Assembly: GCA_030704615.1 (NCBI GenBank)
Contig: CM060731.1
Location: 38,190,001 to 38,254,000 of the forward strand
Reading direction: 5' to 3'
DNA length: 64,000 bases
Source: Takakia lepidozioides
Taxonomy: Eukaryota; Streptophyta; Takakiopsida; Takakiales; Takakiaceae
The translations under genes were made by a program, and so were the position numbers. A model generated the notes under the pieces. It was not told where the DNA came from and did no database searches. It saw only the letters and a program-made list of their open reading frames with translations. Of this stretch, positions 15,001-27,000 are shown piece by piece; position 1 is the first letter of the stretch, and each line of letters starts with the position of its first letter.

Positions 15001-18000
15001 CAGCTACTTAAACCACATCAGGACTGAAGTTTCAGGAATCTGTGGGGTCAGTCCAATGAACATCCGACATATGCTTTCTCCAGGCAACAACTCTTTCACT
15101 GGCTTTATATAGTATTTGATGTATCGTAATGTGCATTGTTTCTTTCCAGGTCTTGGTATTCAATTGTGATGGAGACTTTGACTTCAAGAGTATGGGCCGG
15201 ATTTTTACAGGCATCGTCAAGGCAGGTGCCTGGGGTTGCTTCGATGAGTTTAACCGGCTCGACGAAGACGTTTTATCGGCTGTCTCACAGCAGATTCAAG
15301 TCATCCAGGCAGCTCTCCGAGACAATGCATGCACAATAAATCTGCTCAGCAAAATTGTCAACGTAGACCACGATGCTGCCATATTTGTAACCCTAAATCC
15401 GAAGTCCAAGAGCTATGCAGGCCGCTCCAAACTGCCGCACAATTTGCAAGCCTTGTTTCGCTCTGTCACAATGACCTGCCCTGACAGTGAGCTTATTGCA
15501 GAGGTTTTCACGATGCTTCCTAAATTACTGCATCTAAGTTTTCTTTTCAAATCTGGAATACTTGTGCAAGAGTTTTCTCCGGGTAGTGCACAGGAGGCAT
15601 CCAGGTAGAAATGGCTAAATCACGAGAAGTTTCACAACGATAACTGCTTCTGCTGGGTTAGATCAGAAGCACCACCCCGTTAAAACCAGCATGCAAGGTT
15701 GTAACTTAATGCAGAGTTTGTTCTAACCCAGTCTAAGAGTGTACAACATCGACGTTAATCTCACTGAACTTCAGTCGTGCATGAAAGCCTCGTATGGAGC
15801 ATTCAAGCGCCTTTTCAATCTTTCCCACGGTTATAGAGGGCTGTCAGCTCCGCAGTAGGTAAGCAAGACTAGATACAATCAATTCTTGTTGTCGATATAT
15901 GTTTTAGTGGAGTGTTTCTTTGTCAAAAGTTAAAATTTGTGAACAGGAAGTCATTATTTTACAAAGACTAGGCAAGAAATTCCTGCTGGTCGTGCTCGTG
16001 TAAAGGTGAGCATGAGTAAATGCTCTGAACCAGCAGATTCTGCATGAGTGTCAGGGTTGGGTTTTTCACCTCAGCCTGAGAGCTGATTATATATGGAGGT
16101 CCAATAACGGACAAAGATGTCAAAGTGATGCAATCCGCATTGTGTCCTAGGACAATTCTAGGCTTTCATTGTCAGCTGCTGATGCAAACTGTCTGAAATC
16201 TCACTCCCCTCTAATCGGGCGTCTTGTACCTGTTGTAGAAGTCGATCACTAGATTCTACTTGGGCATGAGGATTCCATCTTCTCCTCAGAGTCATTGAAC
16301 CTCGCTAGTGTTTACTACAGTAGCTATGCTTCAAAAAGTGGGCACCTGGTTTCTTTCATTTTAACTGGTAAGTAGAGTGTGGTTCTTTTTGTTTGCAAAC
16401 AAGGAAAACCTTGGTGCAGAGCAACTGAATTTCCAAGTCTCGTTGCATTCTCCAGCCCTATCCCACAATGTATTAGTAATCTCGATGGTGTGTGTTGGGG
16501 AATACGTAACCAAATCAGACTATGTTTGGTTGAAATGCAGGTGAATCTAATATCTGAAGGATTCAAAGATGCTAAAGACCTTGGTCGAAAGCTGGTAATT
16601 GTATTCAACTTTGCAAAAGAGGTATGCCTCAATCTTTGTTAACATAAGTAGTCTCCTTCCAGTGTTGACAATTTTCAGATGGTCCCCTATTTTAACTGTA
16701 ATATCACTTTGACAGTGGGAAGAAGCGAAGGGGGCTGTCAAAATGTATATACTTTTGGTCTTGAGGTGTCGCACTGCCCTCAATTCTCAAGGTCTCCTGG
16801 GACTGGGGTTCCTTACCTGTTCCTGTCCCTCGTTTGATTGGGCCATGTGCTGTCCATTCAAACTTGCTCCTTCCTGTATTAGCTGGCAGCTTGCCAAGCT
16901 GCTTGGTGTGGGTTGTCTCCTTTTCACTCGCATCCGCTTCCTGGCTTGGTGGCTTGTTGCCGATTTCTATCCTGCAATTTTCCTTACATTCAATTTTATT
17001 TGGAGTCCGGGGTGGTCATTGGTTGCCTCTCCACGTGCTTAGCTTCCTGGCCATTCCTGCCGTGTAGCCATTCTTAATGTTAATCGTGAGTTGTGGTGGG
17101 CACATGATTATTGCTTTCTTCTTCATTTTTTGACGATGCTACACAGGGGTTTCATGCTACTTCTTAGTATGAGGAACAGAACAGATTGTACTCATAAGAC
17201 GTTGTTTGCCGTAGCCTTGTGGCCATTGACCCCGCGCCCAGTTTGAGCGGACAAAAGGGACAGAACCTACCTCTGTCAGGGGCTGACGTTGGTAGTGTGA
17301 CTTACCATCATATATAGAATTAATCTGGGTTTTCCAGATATTCTCTAGAAATCCCTTCACACAAGCATCAATCTGCTGTGTGTGATTTGCCCAAAAACTA
17401 GGCCTCAGGAGGGCCTGGGCTTTTGGCTCAGCCTCGAGACTTTCAAAGTTGTTAAACAGGGGTACAGGCACAATTCCCTTGATAGAATTGAAGAGAGCGT
17501 CTCTTTGGTGAGAGAACCCCGGACAGTGTATCAGAAAGTGAATACTGTCTTCAGATTGCCCACACAGCGGGCAATTGCACTCTCCCTTTCCTCTCTGCTT
17601 CTGTTTGCTGTTCAAAGGTAGGCTTCCTGCCCTGAGTTTAAATTTCTGTCTAGTGCCGAGAGTGGGTAGACCCTTGAGGTCATCCAAGATGTCCTCCCCC
17701 ATGACACTGACTGGAAACAAGTTCAGGGAAGTTTTCTGCCTAACTTCATTTTCATCAGACAATCTCATGGCAACAGACATGGCTTCGGACACTACAGCCT
17801 CTAAGTCAGATTTATCCAGCAGGGTCAAGACTTGCGGATCCAGGTCCAGGTCCTTGAGAATCTCTTCTACTCTCTTCTGCCAGGACTTAGCCTGTTTGAC
17901 AGGGCGGTCCTGTTTCCAAGATATAGAGTCGATTAACTTAGGATATCTGGTGTTGGGCATATGTTGCAGCTGACCCCACCATCTGACCTTGAATTCATCT

Positions 18001-21000
18001 CGTCGGGAGCTTAAGGACGGAATGCCAAACTCACCCCGAACAGCCACATTGGCTGTTTTGGAGCATGCTGACATACACTCCTTAAGCACCCCCACTTGAA
18101 TGGATTCTAGAGACTTAGCCTGGTTGGAGTTATCAACCCATATAGCAGATCCGTACTCCAAGGCAGGTCTAACAGAACAGAACAGAACAGGTACTTTATA
18201 ACGTCATGGAAAGCTCAAAGAGCTTATGCGACAAAATGGAAAAAATCCATGAGAGAGGAAACAAAACCAGAGCCAAAAGAGAAAAATAGAAAGAGAAACA
18301 TATAGTTGGACCCAAATATATAGAAATTAGAAATACGCAGATTGCTAGGTATTTTTGGTGAATTGATAAAAGATATGTAGGAACTACGAAGCATCCTGTG
18401 TGAGAGGCATTTAGACCACCTTAGGGGTTGTTATGGAATAAATGCTTGAAAAATCCAGCAGATCTGACATAGATGTGGAGATGCAGTTGTTAACAGAGCA
18501 GCACCATTATGATTGGGGGTTGCGGGCGATTAAATCAGTGCTCAGCATGGCGGGCAACCTGTTGGAGGAGGAGCTGACTCGCAGTGGGCAGGTGTCGAGC
18601 CTGGTTGAAAGGCAGGTCATTGTACGTTCTCTTCTGGCGACAACTTTGCCAAAACTTGTTCACAGTGATTGTGACCGATTTGTGCAGCTGGCTTCTGATG
18701 TTTTCCCAGGAGTGGACACGACTTATCTACTTGACAAAGAGTTTGCTTCTGCTATCAGAGCTGTGTTGGTTGATATGAAGTTGCAGGTATTTTTGCTTTC
18801 ATGCTCTCAGTATATTTCTTGTCTATGATGGTGATTTGAACTGCTATACAGAAAGCATAGGGTGCCCGAAGAACAAGTACTTCCTTCATTTCGAAACTGC
18901 AGTCAAGAAAACACAACTTACACTCTCACGTGAAAATAATGGGCATACTCCATCTAATCGTTAAGGCTTTATTGGCATGATGGGTTGGAAGCACAGTTGT
19001 TAGATTCCCAAATTGAGAAAGTGATGCAGCTACACTTGGCATGCAAGCAACGCATTGGTGTCAGTTTGGTGGGGCCATCTGGAAGTGGGAAAACCACAGT
19101 ATGGCGGCTTCTGCAGGGTGCTCTAGCAAAAATGAGCGATGATTATCGTGTGAAAGTGCACATTCTAAATCCCAAGGTGCCAACTCAGCCTCCTCTTTCC
19201 CTTAACAATGGAGTGCAAGACAAAGGAGCTGACTAATACGAGGAAAGAAGTATACATATGGTTGCTCACCAGATTATATGGTATGTTGCTTGATATTAAA
19301 ACCAACATTGCTCTAACAGTAAAGAGGACTGTAGCACTATCTGAGCTGTCCTCCTTGTATGGACAGGCACTTACAAGGCACCAACTGCTTGGGCACATGG
19401 AAATTGACACGCGTGAGTGGGTTGATGGTGTCCTTACAGTTCTTTCACGCAAGGTACTGAATCATTTGATTTTTGGCATCGTGGTAGACACTGAATCACC
19501 CGATTTCCTCCGTGGACCGTGGGGAAGGGTAGAAGAGACCAAGGAGAACGTCAGAAATTTACTTAGAAAAAATTTATGGCCAAAGGAGGCCGGAGGGCCC
19601 AAGGAACAAAAAACATAAAATGAAATGGTACTTCGTAATGCCTGCAGAAAGCTCAAAGAGCTTATGGGACAACAGACAGAAAGAAACGAGAACGAGAAGG
19701 GCCCTCCACAAGCAGCCGAAAAGCAACTATTGCTCAAGGGATTGTCTAAGAGTCAATGCCTCAATGCCTCAAAAAATGCTGCCAAGCATTTTTTAATCTC
19801 GTAATGGAAGCCCTCCGTGAGAGATTGGGTATCACGGAATAAACAATATAACGTCCGCGGAAAGCTCAAACATGAGAGAGGAACAAGTCCAGAAACCACA
19901 ATTAATGTTCTAGCGAATGTCGAAGGGTGAAGGCCTCGTTCTGGTAGGCTGCCAAGCATTTTTGATCCTCATAGTGGAAGACATCAGTGAGAGTTTGGGT
20001 CAGAGAAAAGAACTATTGTTCGAGTGATTGTCTAAGGGTGAATGCCTCGTGCAGGTAGGCTGCCAAAGCATTTCTGATCTTCATAGTGGAAGACTTCAGT
20101 GAGAGATTGGGTTCCACGGAATAGAGAATGGAATCTCCCACGGATCTCATAGTAGGGAGGGCAATAGAAGAAGAAGTGTTCTTCAGTCTCAATTTCCTGG
20201 TTGTGCCCTGTGCAAGCTGGACAGAGGCGGTCAAAGAAGAAATGTTCTTCACTTCTCTGTCGATCCCAGCGCAAGCGGGGCAGAGGCGGTCCTCACGTTG
20301 CAGCACCTAAAAGTCTCTCTCTGCAGACTGTGGGAGCCCACCCTGAACCTCCCCGATACCTTTAGAAGAGAGGGAAATGAAATGGTACTTTATAACGTCC
20401 GCAGAAAGCCTTTAGAAGAGAGGGATAAAGAGCTACAGACAGGTAATTGGGCTGCAAGATTCTATCTTCATGGAGGACCAAAAATGTCTCCCAATAGAAC
20501 TGCAGTTTTGTTTTAAGGTTGACTGGTTTCAGTTCCACCTGACGTGAAGTTCTTTATGTTCTCATCTGATGCAACTATCGTGGTCCTTTTGGGACAAAGT
20601 TTCCACCCCCTCTGTATTTTGTGGCAGTAGGGAAATGAAATGAAATGGTGCTTTATAACGGAAGAAACATAGGGAAGAAAAGTTGGACACCTGAGCATGC
20701 CCTGAATATTCTTCTGACTATTAATCAACTAAGAAAGCAAGAAGAGAAATAAAAACTATGTTTTGCTTAGGTGGCAAAAGAGATGCCTCAGCAGAAGTCA
20801 TGGATCATCTGTGATGGAGATGTAGACCCAGAATGGATTGAGTCGCTTAATTCAGTTCTCGATGACAATCATATCCTCACTCTCCCCAGGTTGGATTCTA
20901 TCCTCCTTTGTCCATTTTGTCCATAAGCTCTATGAGCTTTCCGCGGACGTTATAAAGTACCATTTCATTTCATTGCATTTCAATTTACGGTTTGGCTGTC

Positions 21001-24000
21001 AATCCCATGACTTGCTTTGTGCAAGTTAGTTGATGTTTAAATTTGGAGCGAATAAGTTGACTTGGATAAGTTCTGCTTTACCATAATGGCTGAATGCAAG
21101 TTGTCTGGGTTGCATGTGTTTCAACTCTGCTATTTGGATGGATGTGGTCATGATGTAGTGGGGAGCGAATTCAATTTGGATCAAATGTAAACTTCATCTT
21201 TGAATGTGAAAACCTGAAGTTTGCTTCACCTGCGACTGTTAGCCGCACAGGGATGATCTTTTTCTCAGTTGATGATATCAGCCCCTCCGCATTATATGAA
21301 AACTGGATTTCTTCATTGGTACATCCTTGCTCCACGTTAAATGGATTTGACAGAAAGAGAATGTACTCATAAGACGTTGTTTGCCGTAGCCTTGTGGCCA
21401 TTGACCCCGCGCCCAGTTTGAGCGGAAACCAAAGGGACAGAACCTACCTCTGTCAGAGGCTGACGTTGGTATTACTTACCTTGATACATAGAATTGATCC
21501 GGGTTTTCCAGATATCTTCTAGAAATCCCTTCACACAAGCCCATTCAAGTGGGGGTGCTTAAGGAGTGTATGTCAGCATGCTCCAAAACAGCCAATGTGG
21601 CTGTTCGGGGTGAGTTTGGCATTCCGTCCTTAAGCTCCCGACGAGATGAATTCAAGGTCAGATGGTGGGGTCAGCTGCAACATATGTCCAACACCAGATA
21701 TCCTAAGTTAATCGACTCTATATCTTGGAAACAGGACCGCCCTGTCAAACAGGCTAAGTCCTGGCAGAAGAGAGTAGAAGAGATTCTCAAGGACCTGGAT
21801 CTGGATCCGCAAGTCTTGACCCTGCTGGATAAATCTGACTTAGAGGCTGTAGTGTCCTCAGCCATGTCTGTTGCCATGAAATTGTCTGATGAAAATGAGT
21901 TAGGCAGAAAACTTCCCTGAACTTGTTTCCAGTCTGTGACATGGGGGAGGACATCTTGGATGACCTCAAGGGTCTACCCAGAGAATGAACAATAGTCTAG
22001 TGAACGTAATATGACAATATGAACATAGTGAGCAGCTGTAAATGAGATTAAGTTTGATGAGTGTGAGGGCCACTTTAGACACAAACCATGAAACCAGTCA
22101 AACTCAGTTTAGTGACTCCTTTCAGGCACTCGGTGGGATGAGATGAGAGGCCAAAATAAACTTTGGTGTAAGGCGCCCACCGGTTAAATTGAGAATGATT
22201 GACTTTGCCATTTGCTTCATGGTAGCCAAATCGCTTGCTACTTTCAGCTGCCAAGCCCCCAACCTGCTTCGCTTGGTGAAACAATGGCGAGACTTCAATT
22301 CTTCTTATGACCGCTCAGCCACAGAGTTGGGATAATAGAAAACGAAGTCCTAACTTTTGGCAACTGGAAACTGGCACATGAGTAGATTGGAGGGCCACAT
22401 GGACTTTACCACCCCCGCCTCACACTTTGCACTTCTCACGACTTATCTCACACTTGTGTGAAATGAGACAAAGTGTGGTACAACAGAGGGGGCAAAGTGT
22501 GAGATGTGACACACTTAGTTTTGGAGGTACCACACCTTGGAAGGCCGCGGTATGAGGTGGCTCGTTCACCATGTAAGATGTAGGGGCTTCTTACAATGCT
22601 TATCTGACACAGTGTGAAATAAGACAATTGATGTAGCATATCCACTCAGATTTTCGAATTCATGGTCAACTATCTGACTTGGCTGTTCATCTTACTTACC
22701 TTGTGTGTACCTCGTTTTGGTGCTGGGTAAGTATATGCCCAGTTTGATCTGCTTTTATGTCTACTTGCCACTGAGTATGCCTTTGAGAGATCACTACAAA
22801 CGAACCTGACAGTGTAAGTACCTACAGGAGGAGGAGATAAAAGCAGAAGCTAGAGAATGGATGGGTGAAATTTTTTCCAGGGCATTAGACTGGGCTGTCT
22901 CCCAGCCTTGTTCAATCACCACAACAAAGGTTCTCTTTCTGTCCTTCCTCTCTACTTTTTGTTATCATTGGAAAAGGAGGCAAGCTTCCCAAATACCTGA
23001 TAAAAGCTTAGTAGGAGACAAGACTATCTGCTGAAAGTGTCATTTGAGACAAGTGAACAAGGAGAAATGAAATGAAATGTTGCTTCAGTAAGAAATAAGA
23101 CTATCCGTAGCAAGTCTCATTTGAGAACAAAGGGACCAAGGGAATATGACTTATAGTGGCAGCAGTTCTGGAATCACAGGAGTTTTCACCTTTTTCCTTC
23201 ACAAACAGGTAGGGACAATAAAAACAGTGCTGTCACACCTGCACAACATCAGGTCCAAGAATGACTTTGTCTATGGCCTTGCACGCGGATTTGGAGCAAA
23301 CATGGACACCACTGTACGCTTCGAGTTTCTGACAGAGCTTCAAGCCTGGTCAGGACAACCGGTCGGAAACAGTTATTGGGCAGAGCTGCCAGCCTTGCCA
23401 CGTTACCGAACAAACAGTGCATCAGACTTCAAACTCATGCCTGCCTCTGAAGCTATGGTACCTGTGACCATCGTGTGTCAGACTGCAGCTTTCATCTGGC
23501 CATGGATAGCAAATGCACAGCCATTTCTCCTGGTAAGGTTTGCTCATATCTCCACACACATCACCACCTCACCGGTACAAAGCTTTGGCATCACATTCAT
23601 GTGAGAAACACACTTGTCCCGGCTTTCTATCTTTTGAGGTCGCCACTAGTTCAAAGACTGTTAGAGATACAAATATATATTTTTCCCTTAGAGATAGTTT
23701 ATCTGGCAATGGCTATCAAAGAAATCTTATACAGGGAGTTCTATATGACATGTAGAGAGAAGTAGAGGCAGTTGTTATGGAAGTAGGAGATGCAATATAG
23801 CAGTAGTCATGGTAGGAGCATGGGAGAAGGCTAACATTACGATCCTGCAGGCTGGACCTGAACAATGTGGCAAATGCACACTGCTGGAGTACTGTTTCAG
23901 CAAACTAATATCGACTACTGTAACAACCATTTGCTGCAGGCAGGGTCTTGCACCTTTATTAACTTCCAAGGAGACATTGAGTCCATTTGCCAGGACTGTT

Positions 24001-27000
24001 TGTCCATTCCAGTGTTAACCTGTCTGTCTCAGATAACTTTCACGTCAAATAAGCTGCCAGGAGCCTGTAGAGCTATAGCTACTGTTTTTGACCAGGCCTT
24101 CAGTAGTTCAAACACATTTTTTTTGATAAGAACTTTCTCCATCAACACTTAGTTGCTTTCAGTAAGCATACTCAACCCAAGTAGATTTCCTGAAAAGGGG
24201 AGACAAATTTCAGTAGCTCAGCTATGTGCTACATTATTATGTGGCTTCTATGTTCTCCTGCAGCGCACAAACACGTGTGAGAGATGTGGTGGAGAGGCTG
24301 AATCTGGTTTGTACCCGAGTAGTGGTGGAGGGGGCGAAGGTATTCTCACCAAAAGACAGCTACCACCTGATCCTTTTTTTCCGTGACATCAACCTACCTG
24401 AGCCAGACAAGTGGGTTTCTTCTCTCTTCAATTCTTTTGTGCCATAAGCTCTTTGAGGTTCCCGCAAATGTTATTTAGTATCTTTCTTTTTATCTCTCCT
24501 TTGTGCCATCTCTTCTATGTATGAGATTGTCACTGGCATGGTCAACGTCGCTGGTGAATTCTCAGCCGAGATCCACAGCAACATTGGAGTCAAACAGGGC
24601 TGCCCCCTTTCACCTACCCTGTTCGGGATCTACATTGACGCCTTGGAGAATTACATATCAAAAAACCATGGGGTTGGGGTCCCATTGGATGGGGGACCAA
24701 CCCAATCAGATCTCCTCTATGCTGATGATGTTGCCCTTTTGGCACAATCCCCGGTCCTTCTGCAACGCCATCTCAAAATTTTGGAACAGTTCTGCAAAGA
24801 CTATGGGATGTTTGACACCGTCGTCAGCCCTGCTACCATCTATGGTTGTGAGTTCTGGGCACCTGGTGTCCCTGTCTCCTGGTGGGAAAAGAATTTGGAA
24901 CCATTACAGTCATCTTTTCTCCAAGCAATGCTTGGCGCCAGGAGCACAACTCCATCTCAGATCCTAGGTGCAGAGTTCGCATGTGTACCATTGCAATCCG
25001 AGGCCCTCTTCAGGCTTACAATCTTTCTCCATAGATTGCAGGCCCTTCCACCCAAAGGGCTAGTGGCAAGGGCCCTCACAACATCTATGAGGCTCAAAGC
25101 TGCAGGTTTCAGGAACTCCTGGTATGCTCGAGTGGACAGTTTATTTCAACGTAACGGACTTTCTACTGCTTTCCTATTACCAATGAACCCAGATGAGGTG
25201 GACATCACATCCAGACATGACCGCAACAGACTCATTCGGAGAGAGCTTATGGAATTACATGTCAAGAGAACTTGGATGCTACCCAATCTCACGACAAAGC
25301 TCCACTTCTATCGAGAGACATTCTTGGTGCTCCGCGATGATAGAATCTTGAGACCAAATTACCTTTCAGCACCCTTATCTCCTTCCCTCTTGAGGGCATT
25401 GGGGCGGTTCAGGGTGGGTTCCCACAACCTACGGATAGAGACTGGCAGATGGGAAAACCTGCAACGGGAGGACCGCCTATGTCCAGCTTGCATAGGGCGC
25501 AGCAAGGAAATTGAAACTGAAGAACACTTCTTCTTCTACTGCCCTCTATCCGTGGGAGATTCCACTGTTTATTCAGTGGAACCCAAACTCTCACTGATGT
25601 CTTTCACTATGAGGATCAAAAATGCTTGGCAGCCTACCTACACGAGGCCTTCACCCTTAGACAATCGCTAGAACATTAATTGTGGTTTCTGGATTTGTTC
25701 CTCTCTCATGTTTTCTTCCATTTTGTCCCATAAGCTCTACGAGCTTTCCGCGGACGTTATAAAGCACCATTTCATTTCATTTCATTTCTGACTCTGGTTT
25801 CTGGATTTGTTCCTCTCTCATGTTTTCTTCCATTTTGTCCCATAAGCTCTACGAGCTTTCCGCGGACGTTATAAAGCACCATTTCATTTCATTTTCTTTC
25901 TGGTTTCTCCCTTTTGTCCCATAAGCTCTTCGAGCTTCCCACCGTCGTTGTAAAGTACCATTTCATTTCTCTTTGGAAACTGAAGAACACTTCTTCTTTT
26001 ATTGCCCTCTATACTATGAGATCCGTGGGAGATTCAACTGTCTATTCGGTGGAACCCAATCTCTCACTGAAGTCTTCCATTATGAGGCAGCTTATCTGCA
26101 TGAGGCCTTGACCCATAGGCAATCCCTTGAGCAGTAGTTGCTTTTGGGCTGCTTTTGGCTGTGGTATTGTCTCTTCTTTCTTGTTTTTCCCTTTTATCCC
26201 ATAAGCTCTTTGAGCTTTCCGCAGACGTTATAAAGTACCATTTCTTTCTTGCCCATGGATCCTATGGGCCTTGGACAGTATAAGGTATCTTGCCTCTGAC
26301 TCTATCTCGCTCTCTTCTGAAGGCATTGTCTACAGCAAACAACGTGTTATGAGTACATTGTTCTGAAAGCATTGGGACAATTCAGTGTGGCCTCACATTG
26401 TCTGAGGATCGATGTGGCCAGATGGATGCATTGGCTTTTTCAGGACAGCTACTAGTTTCAGAAATTTTCCATTAGGAGGAGCAGAGATACCTTGTAGCAT
26501 ATTTACATGAGGCTTTCCACCTTAGAAATCACTTGAATGAATTTAGTTGTTGTAGTTGTGGTCGCTGGTTGTTCGGGCCCCATGTTTCTATTTTCTGATT
26601 TACTTTTGTCCCATAAGCTCTTAACACTTCTCATGGAGATTATGAAGTTCCATTCTTTTACTTTCTTTCATTGAGGATCATCACCACATCCACCCCTTGT
26701 CATCAAACTGGCCACAATAGCTTCAAAACAGACTAAAAATTACCCTTGAGTCGATTGTGAACTAGGTAGAATGTACTCATAGTTGCCGTAGCCTTGTTGC
26801 CATAGATGCTGTGCCCAGTTTGGAACTAGGTAGAGAAACGAAAGGAAATGAATTGAAAGAAACTTTATACCATCCAGGAGGTGCCTGGAAACAAACCAAG
26901 AACTAATTCAGAATACAAAGATGAAGTGCCTCATAGAGGTACACTTTTATTGACTTCGGGTCCTCAAAGCTGAAGGCCTCTGTTAAATACTGCCAGTCTC

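Noticed and set aside
17157-18161. Host gene of 334 codons on the minus strand
   Set aside because: Repeated elsewhere in the window and carries a zf-RVT-like finger; it is an L-B LINE.
24517-25671. Host coding gene of 384 codons
   Set aside because: Contains RT blocks and YADD and matches other L-A copies; it is LINE sequence inside a dynein intron.
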